Part shown: piece by piece, positions 35,535 through 47,256 of the stretch
Layout of the letters: every line of letters starts with the position of its first letter
Position numbering within the stretch: position 1 is the first letter of the stretch
Assembly (NCBI RefSeq): GCF_947179165.1
Contig: NC_077237.1
Coordinates: 66,714,023-66,778,022 of the forward strand
DNA length: 64,000 nt
Direction: 5' to 3'
Source of the DNA: Solanum dulcamara
Lineage: Eukaryota > Streptophyta > Magnoliopsida > Solanales > Solanaceae
Translations under genes and position numbers: made by a program
The notes under the pieces: model-generated
What the model saw: the letters and a program-made list of their open reading frames with translations, nothing else
Told to the model about the DNA's origin: nothing
Databases searched by the model: none

Positions 35535-38500
35535 ATGGCTCCTGTTATTGCTGCTGCTGGTGCTGGTGCTGGTGCTACTTCAGGTTTCTCGTGTTCTTGA
35601 TTCTTCTTATGTTTATATATTGAGATTGTTTGTTTGAAATGAAATGAATCCGAATGGTGGTTATGATCATGTACAGGAGAAGAACGTGATATTCAGAAGA
35701 ATTATTGGATCGAGCATACATCGGAACTCACTGTGGAAGCCATGATGCTTGACTCAAAAGCAGCTGATCTTGACAAAGAAGAGAGGCCTGAGGTAAAACC
35801 TTTTTTTTTGTGCTCGATCATTTTCTTCTATTCAAACTTTAACCGATCATTTCCTCATCTGGATAAAGATATTCTTTTCCTGATCTTGATTTGGAAGTCA
35901 TTTTCTTGAATATTCAATAATAGAATATGCCCTTTATTTACCAAAAGAAATAAGGTGTTGTTGTTCCCATATTATGTGTGTGTTAGTAGCTACTTGATAT
36001 AATGCCTTGATATTACTACCTATCCTGTTGTCTCACAAATTAACAATTAATCATGAATTTACTTGTTGAGTTCAAATCAACATTATGTTCAGTTCTTTGT
36101 TTAAAATTCTTCTGTTCTCTGTTTAAAAGTGAGAATAGACCTTATTTTAAAACAAATTACTCCCTCTTCCCAATCAAAGCTATTTAGTATGGACAGAAGT
36201 TAGTGAAAAATGATGCTTTTAACTAATTGTTAAAATCTTCAGATCTGTTTCTTTCTTGTTAAAATTGGAGCTCTTCATTTTTGAAATTTTCCCTTGATAT
36301 GTATACTAAGATAGCACTCTCTTGCTGTATGAGCCGTCAAGTTGCACGATCTGTGCGCTTTAGGAGGATTCACATTTTGGCACATGCTAAGTTGAATTTT
36401 ACTACTTGTTCATCCCAAGAAGGAAGAAAAAAATGGAACAACAAATTGAAGAAGCCTTCTTGGATAGCGAAACTTTGATGGGCTGTATATGCTGCAATTT
36501 GTTTTGGTTTATAGTTATTCTTTTGGATGTTTATTGTCATTGAATCAACAGATATTATATCTAATGTTACTAGATACACAATAGTTATTCTGATTTTCAC
36601 TACAGGGAGCTTTTATATTGTTTGTACTTGGGTTTGTCTCGAATTACACATAGTGATTAGTTTTTTTTTTTGTGTGTGTGTGATTTTGACATAGTTTTCT
36701 GGCATGTATTAGTATCACTCAAATATTTTGAAATTTGTGGATGGATGGTAATTTTAGGTGCTCTCTCTACTCCCACCATATGACGGGAAATCAGTGTTAG
36801 AATTAGGTGCTGGTATTGGCCGTTTCACTGGTGAATTGGCCAAGAATGCTGGGCAGCTCATAGCACTGGACTTTATCGAAAGTGCAATTAAGAAGGTTTG
36901 TGACATTTATTGTTGGGGTGTGTGATGAGTTTATTCAGAAGGTTAATGCACACTTAGGTGATGATAACTTTGGTGAATTAGATATCTCTTTTTCCTCATC
37001 TCTTATTTTTCTTATTGCAGAATGAAAGCATCAATAAGCATCATAAGAATGTCAAGTTTATGTGTGCTGATGTGACTTCTCCAGATTTAAAGTTTTCACC
37101 TGAATCAGTGGACTTGATATTTTCAAACTGGCTATTGATGTATCTTTCTGATGAAGAGGTACTTTTATTTTAATCTTCTGTCGCGTGAAAAAATCACAAG
37201 GGTTGCACGTTATGTAAAATGGATGATGCAATTTTGAGGATATGAAAATGGTTTTATCTGCAAAAAGGTTGGTCCATAGTTGCATCTCGTCCTGTAGGGC
37301 ACCAAAAAATATTTGCATAGCAGGTTTTCTTAATAAGTGTACATTTTATTATCAATTTGATCATGAAATCTACTATGAGTGATTGCCTAGCGGTAAAATT
37401 GGATACATTTTTCAGCAAGTGTACATTTTATGATTAGTGTGACTACTTCTCAAATGATCAGTTCTGAAAGATTAGACTTATCGACTGTTAGGGATATTTA
37501 TCAGGTAATGCTTTTGACTTTTGAAACTGTTTCTTTTTGGCTGATTTCAGGTCCAGAGTCTTGTGGAGAGAATGGTAAAATGGCTGAAAGTTGGAGGCTA
37601 CGTATTTTTCAGAGAGTCATGCTTCCATCAATCAGGAGACCACAAGCGAAAGAACAACCCAACCCATTATCGAGAGCCTAGGTTTTACACAAAGGTCTTA
37701 ACATTTCTTCTATTTCTTTTCCCATTGGAATGATACTATGTTGATCATAGAAAATAAAATAGATCTATATAAGGAAATCCTTAATAAACAAAGTTTCTTT
37801 TTTCTTTGAATTTACGACAGCATAGAATATTTTGGTATTGCTCTGCTTAACCTTCTCGAATCCTTAAGGTGTTTAAAGAATGTCATTTAAATGCTGTTGA
37901 TGGAAAATCATTTGAACTTTCTCTCATCGGTTGCAAGTGCATTGGAGCTTATGTTAAAAACAAAAAGAATCAGAATCAGGTATATACATTTTCTTCCCTC
38001 ATTGCCCTTTTTGATATTTACTATTAACCCAACCATCCAATCATTGCACCCTTGTTGCTCGTGTCTTGCAGATTTGCTGGCTATGGCAGAAAGTTAATTC
38101 TGAGGATGACAGGGGATTCCAGCGTTTCCTGGACAACGTTCAATACAAGTGTAGTGGCATACTGCGATATGAACGTGTCTTTGGAGAAGGTTATGTTAGC
38201 ACAGGAGGACTTGGTAAGCCTTAATTAGCTCCTTCGTTTATATTACTTTATCTAGTTTTCTCTGATTAGTTATTTAATCTTGAGCAGATACCACAAAAGA
38301 ATTTGTCTCTATGTTGGATCTTCAACCTGGCCAAAAAGTCCTTGATGTTGGCTGTGGAATAGGTGGAGGGGACTTTTACATGGCTGAGAATTATGACGTT
38401 CATGTTGTTGCCATTGACCTCTCAATTAACATGATTTCTTTTGCTCTTGAGCGTTCAATTGGTCTCAAATGTGCCGTTGAATTTGAGGTGGCTGATTGTA

Positions 38501-39557
38501 CAAAGAAAACATATCCTGATGGCACATTTGATGTGATATACAGTCGAGACACTATCCTTCACATCCAAGTAATTTCCTTTCTTGCGCTACATGAATCTTC
38601 AAATCTCTGTTTTGATCTCATTTTAAGTCACTTGCCATATTTATTTTTAAGATGAATGTGAGGATATCCTAGTACATACTATTATCACCACCATCGCCTT
38701 CCTCTCTCCTCAATTTTGCAACATCGAAAAAATTGTGGAGAACGTCAGTCTTGCCATCTCAGTTTTCTTGAGCAATTTGCATTAAGAGCCTCTTCTCTTT
38801 TCACACATTACACCAAATTCTAAAGTTGAAGTTAATCGCCTTTTCTATGTGGCTGTCTTACCTATCTTTTTATGGTTAAATGATCGTGTACTTTCGCTCT
38901 TTCAGGACAAACCTGCGTTATTCAGTTCTTTCTACAGTTGGCTGAAACCAGGAGGCAAAGTCCTCATAAGCGATTACTGCAAAATCCCAGGAGCAGCATC
39001 GGATGAGTTTTCTGAGTATATTAAGCAAAGGGGTTATGATTTACATGATGTTGCAACATATGGCCAGGTATTTGTTCATTCAAAAAGGCATACCCCCTTC
39101 TCTTTTCTGCTTCATGTTTGTTTCATGACAGTGCTTCTTATGCCATTTCCCTTTATTATAGATGCTCAGAGATGCGGGTTTTGATGAAGTTATTGCTGAG
39201 GATCGAACTGAACAGGTGTGTTTCTGCAGCTCATGTTTTCTTTATAAATGAATGAAAGCTTAGATATGGAGACAAATCTAAAAAGTTGTACTTTTACAGT
39301 TCATTAATGTTCTCCAAAAGGAGTTGAATACTGTGGAGAAGGAAAGAGATTCATTTATCCATGAATTCTCAGAAGTGAGTGTTTTGTGATCATTTTGTAA
39401 TTGTTCTTTTTTGTGGTTTCAAAGAGTACTCACTTTTGTTTCTAATATTATTTAACAGCAAGACTACAATGAAATAGTTGGAGGTTGGAAGGCCAAGCTA
39501 CTGAGGAGTTCATCTGGTGAACAGAGGTGGGGTTTGTTCATTGCCAAGAAGAAGTGA
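35535..39557 (+). CDS. PEAMT: Phosphoethanolamine N-methyltransferase (12 exons, 502 residues)
   Basis: It methylates phosphoethanolamine three times with S-adenosylmethionine to give phosphocholine, the committed step to phosphatidylcholine, choline and glycine betaine in the plant cytosol. Exons: 35535-35583, 35677-35792, 36758-36895, 37021-37158, 37551-37694, 37869-37979, 38072-38213, 38288-38568, 38906-39067, 39162-39215, 39300-39374, 39459-39557. All introns are GT-AG and the joined frame is open. Two tandem methyltransferase domains are present: motif [12 protein letters not shown] at 68-78 with [12 protein letters not shown] (90-101), and [13 protein letters not shown] at 297-309 with [27 protein letters not shown] (364-373) and [13 protein letters not shown] follow. 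In the family the first domain does step one and the second does steps two and three. An Ala/Gly-rich N-terminus (2-17), coded by a GGTGCT repeat, precedes the conserved [14 protein letters not shown]. Length is close to the usual 490-500. The start is the first in-frame ATG in strong context. No break or missing motif is seen. Confidence 0.96.
35584..39458 (+). other. PEAMT: Introns of PEAMT (11)
   Basis: The second intron is the longest (35793-36757, 965 bp) and has a T11 run followed by (GT)n at 36662-36681. The other introns are 74 to 392 bp. Intron 5 has a weak donor (GTCTTA at 37695). I see no transposon, RNA gene or second reading frame in them; apparent open frames across 38311-39184 are exon read-through. 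Confidence 0.85.
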
Positions 39558-39680
39558 TTGTCAAAATGCAGGATGTATGTGGTTTTCTTTTACGTTTTTG
39601 AAATCGATGTACTCATATGTTGTTCAGCTGGCCCTGTTGTAATAATATTCTCACATCTTTATGATGTATTATTAACTGTC
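39558..39680 (+). terminator. PEAMT: 3' UTR and polyadenylation region of PEAMT
   Basis: AT-rich sequence after the TGA contains AATAAT at 39641 and TGTA-type upstream elements. It is typical of plant poly(A) regions. The exact cleavage site cannot be read. Confidence 0.45.
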
Positions 39681-39799
39681 AGATTGAATCTTTAGATATA
39701 AATCTTCTACCTCTTCTATCATCTTAAGAGGGATCTGTTCTGAATTCAAATTGACAACAGGCCTTATATGATGCATATCACGCTCAAACTATGTTGTTA

Positions 39800-40160
39800 C
39801 TAGTGAAATTGCCCGCGCTTCGTGCGTTCATAAAATCGTTTATTTATTATGTGAAATTGTCTTTTTGATAATAGAGTTTAATTATCCAAAAGATATATCT
39901 TCAAGTTTTCCTTGAGAAGATAAATTTTACATTCATCTCTGAAAGACTCTAACTATTTTGCATATCCTAAAGTTTTCAAAAATAAACTAAATCAGAAACT
40001 CAAATCAAATATGACCTTGGAGAAGGAATTTGTAAATAAAAAGAAGTTGCCACGACAAACAACAGTGAAAGCTTAACGGAAAAGTGAAATTCTTTTTGAT
40101 GAGCGCAAAACACACTATAGATTTAGCACTTCGCTAGTAAAAGATAGTATAGTATAAAGA
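39800..40160 (-). mobile_element. Non-autonomous Helitron, 361 bp
   Basis: On the minus strand it begins TCTTTATACTATACTATC at 40160. It ends with a short GC-rich hairpin (CGCACGAAGCGCGGGC) followed by CAATTTCACTAG at 39800. The 5' TC, 3' CTAG (CTRR) with a hairpin 10 to 12 bases before it, and insertion between host A and T without target duplication are the Helitron hallmarks. No coding capacity is present. It lies 243 bp after the PEAMT stop codon. Confidence 0.8.
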
Positions 40161-40995
40161 TCATATCCAGAGGAATTGGTACAAATAATAATTCAAATGA
40201 ATCTTGCTAAATATTATTCTGGTGATCAAAAGAGAGATCGAGTTGTGGCTATTAACTACGATTATACGCTAAATTGTAAATTAAAGACAGTTGGTCACTA
40301 AAATGATGATTTATCAATAAAAGAAATTAGGGATACGGACAATACGATAACAAAGTTGTGATCTAACATTATGCTATAGTTCAAGGCTCACAAATAAATA
40401 TTTCTGCTTCTTACGAATACATAACTTTATTGCTATTTCTATTAATGAGTAAAATGAATTTGACTCCAAATAGACTATTAATGTACGCATAGTAAACCTG
40501 TGCATAGATGTACTGGAAGGGCTAGTTCTAGGAAAGCTTCTTTGAATACTTTCTAACTCCAACTCTCAACAACAATTCTCAAGCTCTTTCGATTACTTCA
40601 TGAAACTATCATTCTAGAATTGAACCATAAGATGAAAAGATAATTATCAAGGCACTTTTCTCTCGATTAAAATGTAAAAATAACTAACTTTTCATACCTA
40701 TATCTATAACAATTCATGGTTCTATGCATCCTAACAAAAGCATAATCCAATAGTAACAACCCTACATCATATTGTCCTTACCCTAATTAGAAATTACTCC
40801 ATAGAAATAAACAAGTTCACAAAAATATAGAGAAAACTAGAAAACATCACAAATAACTCTTAATCCCAACTACCGTTTTGGATTAAAGTGGTGTACCCTT
40901 CTCGTTCTTCATTCTTTGTTCTTGCTCCTTGTGATTTTTCTTCTTTCCTCGTGATACCCTAAGCTTTGGGGCAAGTTTTACTTATAAAGCATGGG
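40161..40995 (-). repeat. Old minus-strand LTR, first half
   Basis: No coding sequence. On the minus strand the segment ends CAATTCCTCTGGATATGATC, a phrase like the end of Tat/Athila-type LTRs. CTTTATAAGTAAAAC (about 40990-40977) could be a TATA region. It is interrupted at 40996 by the solo LTR 41001-46511 and continues at 46517. Confidence 0.45.
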
Positions 40996-41000
40996 GTGGT
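40996..41000. repeat. Target-site duplication GTGGT (left)
   Basis: An identical copy is at 46512-46516, abutting both ends of the solo LTR. Confidence 0.8.
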
Positions 41001-42061
41001 TGTTGACACCCAATTTTGACCATCCACAACGCAAATTAGCTATCGAGTTTCTTTGAATTCGAACATTTTGAAATAATTAGCTTTTATAAGAAAAAAATAA
41101 TATATGTATATATATGAAAATATATATATATATATATATATATATTCATATTATTCTTAACTATTTTTATCTTTATATAAATTTTAGTATAACATACATA
41201 TTTCTATATAACTATATCTTTGATTACTATTTATGTGATTATTCGAAAATTATCTCAAAAGATTTTATTTTTTACTAAATAAATTTTAGTTAGGTTAGTT
41301 TAATTATGGTTTGTATTTTTGAAATTTTTAGCTTTTTCTAAAAATAAAAATAAATAAATAAAAAATATCTTTTATTTTCTCTTTCCATTATCAAACAACT
41401 ATCCCTCTCTCTAAACTCTCTTCTTCACTATCTCTCTCTCTCTACACTCTCTTCATCTTCTCAAAAAGAGAAAACAAGACAAGTTACCATTCTCACCATT
41501 CTCTCCCCTCATCTCTCAATCTCTCTCCTCTTACACACCACCGAATACTTCTCTTCCACTCGTCTCCGGCGAGAGCTCCGACGAACCACGCAGGAAAAGC
41601 CACCAAGCCGCCGCTAGACTAACAAGACGAGAGGTCTAAGACGAATTTTTTACAAATCCGTCTTGGTATGGTTTCGTTTAACTTTATTTTACTATATATG
41701 TTGTGTTCTTTTAGATCTAAAAGTTCATTTATTTTTTTTATTATTGTGTATATGTTGGGTTGATTACATCTTGTATTTGGTGTTCTTGATAAGTTTTCTT
41801 GCTTAGAAGATTTAGATCTTTCTCATGTTAGACTCCTTTTACTGATTTTGTTTTCATAACAAATGTTGGGCTGATCAATTACTCTAACCATTATTGTTAT
41901 TTTCTTGCTTATAAGATTCATATTGTTCACATGTTACTACATCACTTTAGTTCTTTATTTTTTGCTCCAAATGATTTGATAAACTCGAGATTCAAAGATT
42001 TTTTGTTCATTCATAATTGATTAAGATTGCAAAGCATATTTATGTTATTTTTGTTGTTGTT

Positions 42062-42240
42062 TATGTTCATGTTCATGTTCATGTTCATGTTCATGTTCAT
42101 GTTCATTTTCATGTTCATGTTCATTTTCATGTTCATGTTCATGTTCATGTTCATGTTCATGTTCATGTTCATGTTTATGTTCATGTTTATGTTCATGTTT
42201 ATGTTCATGTTTATGTTTATGTTCATATTCATATTTATGT
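42062..42240 (+). repeat. Hexanucleotide array (TGTTCA)n
   Basis: About 29 units of ATGTTC with scattered TTTATG and TTTTCA variants. It gives meaningless open frames of alternating residues on both strands. Confidence 0.9.
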
Positions 42241-42618
42241 TCTTACACTTTAATTATGTTTATGTTTATATTCTTGTATTTAATTAAGGTTTCATGTTCT
42301 TACATTTTAATTATGTTCATGTTTATATTCTTGTATTTAATTAAGTTTTTTACGGTGAGATTGTTATTATTTGCTATTGTCTAAATGCATATCTTTTAAT
42401 TTGGGTATCTATTTGATTAGCTAATTGATAACCGATATTTTATTTTCTTGATTTAGATTTGGGAAATGTTTAATATTTTGCTAATCAGGCATAATTTGTT
42501 GATTGAAATATTTGACTGTTAGGAAATAATTATAGTATTTTTTTTTACAAAATTTGCTAGCATGTAGTCATTATTTTGGCATTTATCACAATTAATCTTG
42601 TCTCCCTTTATTAAATTT

Positions 42619-42993
42619 GAAATAAAGTTATTACCCCACAACTTTAAATAAAGTTATTACCCTACTACTTTAAATAAAGTTATTTCACCACTACTTTAAA
42701 TAAAGTTGTTACCCTACTACTTTAAATAAAGTTGTTACCCTACTACTTTAAATAAAGTTGTTACCCTACTACTTTAAATAAAGTTGTTACCCTACTACTT
42801 TAAATAAAGTTATTTCACTACTACTTTAAATAAAGTTGTTACCCTACTACTTTAAATAAAGTTATTACCCTACTACTTTAAATAAAGTTATTTCACCACT
42901 ACTTTAAATAAAGTTGTTACCCTACTACTTTAAATAAAGTTATTACCCTACTACTTTAAATAAAGTTATTTCACCACTACTTTAAATAAAGTT
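42619..42993 (+). repeat. 26-bp tandem repeat array
   Basis: The unit is about TACTTTAAATAAAGTTGTTA plus CCCTAC. There are about 14 copies with three variants (GTTGTTACCC, GTTATTACCC, GTTATTTCACC) partly arranged in a higher-order pattern. It resumes for about two copies at 45315-45370 after the nested LTR. Confidence 0.9.
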
Positions 42994-45314
42994 TGTCACG
43001 ACCCAAGCCTAGGGCCTAGACGTGACATGACGAATGAGGAACCCGAAAGTACCTCAAACAAGCCTCTTAGCATTCTTTTAGCCTTTCATAGGTAATGATG
43101 ATAAATAAACAAGCGGAAATCATAATAAATCTTCAACTTACATATGTCCAACAATACCTCTAACTATTAGATTTAACGGGGCTAAGACAAGTCCCTAGCT
43201 CACCCTCAATCATAATAGAAGAAATGCCATAGTAAAATATCTTAACATATCATAAACTAGAAAGACAAAGGAGTATTGTTCCCGGAACATGGGAACTCAC
43301 CAAAAGTAGTCTTCAATGGAATATCAACTAGCCACGTAGAGGAGAACGAGGACGAGCACTGATCCCTACATGGTGATATCATGTAGGCAAAAGAGTATGC
43401 GTTAGTACTTTGAATGTACTAAGTATGTAAGGATGCATGAACATTGAGGAAACATTAAAAAAACATTTATGTAATATGGAACATAATTTAATGTATGCAT
43501 AATAAATCATATAGATATCCTTTAAAATATTCATTTTGTGGGAAATTAACCATAACCGACATTTAAGACCATGCGAGCTATTACATGGAATCCAACATAA
43601 CCCCCTACGTTGGCCGGGGAGACTACTTGCCAAGTAGAACTCCGTCAACTTCATTCATTTCTTTAACATTAACTTTAAGGGCTATTTATGGATCCATTAG
43701 CCTAAGCCTACAAGGGCTCCTATGTTGGCACATAGTTAATGAGACAAGGGGTTGCTACTAGGATTCCCTTACCGAATCCCACCTCAATGACTCATTCGGT
43801 GCTAAGTCAATCCCACAGAATAGTTTAATACTTTAAAATAGTCATAACATATAGCTTGAGAATTCAAAATATCATATTCGGTAGAATAGTTCATTAAAAC
43901 ATTTTGTAATTCAAATATGCAAGAATTTTCCTTATTGCATAAAGAATCCATCATTCATATCATTTCATCATTCTTTTATTTCATAAGACTCCCTTTTGAT
44001 CATAGATATTGCTTTTATAAACATTCATTTGGAGTCAAAGCTTTCAAGTCAAACTTTATTAAAAACATAGTAAAACTAGGTGGGATCAAATCACTTCAAC
44101 TTGCAAATATGTATGTAAATAAATATAAATAAATACTTTTAAATTCATTAATTAAAAATTTAAATAACCCACCATAAATTTCAAGAACTTTTAAATAGAT
44201 AAATAGAGAAATTACTTGCAAACCATCAATTCATACATATGAAATTATGTTGCATCGAAATAGATCAATAATCATTAATTTAACTATAATTCATACTATT
44301 AAGTAAAAATAAGAATTACTATAAGAATATATTACTTGAAATCAAGAGACTTAATTGAAATAGTTTTTGGACTATATGGATGGAAGAACTCATGGATAAA
44401 CACCCACATAACTTAGAGTAAAGCTTAAAGAAAATAAATATAATTTATCATATAATCAAAATAATTTAGACATGAGAGTGGAAGGAATACTCTCATTGAA
44501 GCCTTACATACCTGGAAACCGAAGCTTTAGTTGGTACCGGAAGACTTAATGACCACTCTTGAGTCCTAGCTTCTCTCCTTGCCGGAACGTTTTGTGTACT
44601 ACCCGGAATATATGAATTACCGGAATAGTATTTCTTCACTACTAAGAACTAAAACTATAGTTGAGAATGTGTAAAGAAGTGTATAGAGAGAAGATTTGCT
44701 TGAGAAAGCTTGATGAATAAAATGAGGAAATAAGATGGGTATTTATAGGTGGGAAAGAGGACCTAACAATAAATAAAATAATTATAAATAAAAATCTGAA
44801 AATTTAGTGGAATATATTGATGTCATGGATGATGTTAAATGGAGGATAATTTATGTCATGAGTGATGTCAAATGTATCTAGATCTTTCTATGGTAGGTGA
44901 AATGAGTTATCTTTGACAGAATACTCTTTTTGGGAGCTACGTTTGAATAAGATAAATTCTTTATTAGGATTTGGTGTCTTCATAAGAATTGTAGATATGG
45001 AAGTCTAGTTTCATATCGTTCAAGAATCAACCAATTTGGATAAACCTACAGTGAGATATGATTTTTCTTCTATAAATACTCATTTCCGTCACAGCATCCT
45101 ACCTTACAAAGATTAATTTATTTGACCTACTTAAACTCCGAATCTTAAAATATGGTCTTCATAACAGTTGTAGGTAATGATCTTTTGGTTACTCAGAAAT
45201 TTGAATCACTCAATTTGGATATTCCTATGAAAAGTTATGACCAAAATACAGAGGTTGTATCATGTTTAGGCAAAAATTGAAACATCGTATACAACGTTTT
45301 TAGGAGATGTTACA
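42994..45314 (-). mobile_element. Solo LTR of a TGTAACATC...GGGTCGTGACA gypsy family, nested in the tandem array
   Basis: 2321 bp. On the minus strand it starts TGTAACATCTCC and ends GGGTCGTGACA. It has a perfect 5-bp target duplication AAGTT at 42989-42993 and 45315-45319. There is no internal domain. Its TGTCACGACCC end and adjacent text (AAGCCTCTTAGCATTC) are related to the gypsy LTRs at 3664 and 19278. Confidence 0.9.
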
Positions 45315-46099
45315 AAGTTATTACCCTACTACTTTAAATAAAGTTAGTACCACTTCTTTAAAATAAGTTTTAAATAGTTTTTTTTATTATTTGGAGGGAT
45401 GATTACATGTCTACTACTTATGTAACAGACTTTATTTTGGCCAATAAAAAAATCTCTCCGTCAGGTTTTGAGGCCTCTCCATTTTAAATACGGAAATTTT
45501 AATTTAAGTTTACATTATATATTATATATTACAAGTTGAAATTGGCCGATGAAGAAATTACCGTTGCTTTCCAAGGCCTCCCATGTTCATAAGACGAGTT
45601 TTATTTTTGTATTAAGTATTATTATTATTATTATTATTGTTATTATTTTTATTTTTACTATTCATATTATTTATTATTAACATGTTTACTAAGTATTTCT
45701 ACAGGTGCTGGAGCAAAATTGACTGATATGCAATTTTATGTATATCTGATATACAAGAAAACTGTTGGTTGTATGCACTAATATATAGTGTATATACAGT
45801 TGTGATATACATCAGAATTGGCCCAAAAGCCCAAAACGCAGGTGGCCCAACAGCTTAGTCCAGGCGTACAGAAACTAAGTGTCGGGCCATATTTTTATAT
45901 GTTCATTACTTATTTTTATTTATTATTTTATTGATTCGGTTTGTAATAATTAATTTATTTATGTCATTCATGATTTTCTTAGCTATTAATTTTAATTTGT
46001 TTTAACCTAATTAGATTCCCCTAAAGATAAACCAATTCATGTTAATATATTCTTAAAATAATTTTCTATATTTACTTAGTCATTGATAAACTTTTACTT

Positions 46100-46143
<44 letters not shown>

Positions 46144-46516
46144 ATTATAATCAAATGTTTAAGTTTTATCAATTTTGTTATTTATTTTTTTTATTTTTTT
46201 TCTAAAAAATAATTTCAAAGTTTTCGTTTCCTTTTAAATTAATATTTTTCAAAGTTAATCAAATAATTTTCAAATCGTTGGATAACCGCATGTTAGCGGC
46301 TATTTTAAGTGCTAAAACCTTATTAAAATAGTAATATGAACCTCGTACCCTTTTCCTCTAAATTTTCAAGACTAAAATCTGTTAGAGTCTTTTAAATTAA
46401 GTTTTGTTAATTTCTTTAAAAAATTAAGTGGCGACTCCTCTTTTACTAAAATTGATTTTTTCTTATAAGGATAAAATTAATTTTACACTTTGTCCATTTT
46501 TCGACATAACAGTGGT

Positions 46517-47256
46517 CCTTTGTAAAATCTCAAAAACACCCTTAATTTTGACTTACTCTCTCATGCTCTGCACGGCTGGAGTCACTTTGCGCAGCCGACC
46601 GCGCATGGCTGCCAAATGCCAACTTCCATTCTTTCTTGACCACGCGATTGAGACTTGATGATGCGCGATTGTGTGGGCCGTTCCACTCCAATTAAGTATG
46701 ATTTGCAACATCTTTTGATTTGTTTAGCTCTAATTTTTGGCAAACTTCACCTGCCACAATCAGCAAAGAAACTAGAAATACCTGCACATTATAAGACCAA
46801 ACTAAATCAAGATTACTTCAAAAAGACCATAATAAAACAAACTCACAAGAAAGAAGATGCAAACACTTTCAAAAGATAAAATTAACAAATGCATCCCAAA
46901 CAAGTTTATTATAATCACTCACACTCACAAAGAAGTACCTCATGCCATTAGAGAATACCATAAGCTTGGCAATCGAGTTGCTCTCCACTAATGTAGGACC
47001 TCTCTAGTCGAGATCATGTAGGACTTGCATTGGTTATATTGTAGGGTAAGGAATTTGGTAGAGATGTAAAGTCAATTATGTCACATTCCCTTGTACGCTG
47101 CATAACTTGAGTCTATTTCACCTCCCAACAAGCCTACAATTTTCTTTTCAATTTCCCCTTCTCTTGAATATGTTCATGGATTTGCTCATCAAGATGAAAC
47201 TTGCACAATCATCTCCTTTTATTGTTGGTGTTGTTGTTGTTAAAGCATAATCTTGT
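46517..47256 (-). repeat. Old minus-strand LTR, second half
   Basis: It continues the host sequence of the solo LTR insertion. It has no protein-like text beyond short random frames. The right limit is taken as the start of the TRIM-like element. Confidence 0.35.

Larger units (their letters stand above)
41001..46511 (+). mobile_element. Solo LTR of TGTTGACACCC family, itself interrupted
   Basis: It starts TGTTGACACCCAATTTTGAC and ends TTCGACATAACA, with a perfect 5-bp duplication GTGGT outside. No gag or pol is present, so it is a solo LTR of about 3.2 kb native length; the rest is the nested solo LTR 42994-45314. It contains TA microsatellites (41121-41146, 46103-46137), a CT-rich stretch (41400-41470), an ATT run (45618-45640), a hexamer array and a 26-bp tandem array. 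Confidence 0.85.

Noticed and set aside
37381..37400. GCCTAGCGGTAAAATTGG, which looks slightly like a tRNA D-arm
   Set aside because: No cloverleaf can be completed around it; it is intron sequence of PEAMT.
38311..39184. Two open frames (114 and 111 codons) that look like separate methyltransferase genes
   Set aside because: They are exons 8 and 9 of PEAMT read through into introns.
42011..42287. Open frames of 73-86 codons on both strands with alternating MN, HV or FM residues
   Set aside because: They are translations of the hexamer microsatellite; no start context or protein-like variety.
42619..42993. Regular repeats that could suggest a CRISPR array
   Set aside because: Units are directly tandem without unique spacers, and the window is plant nuclear DNA.
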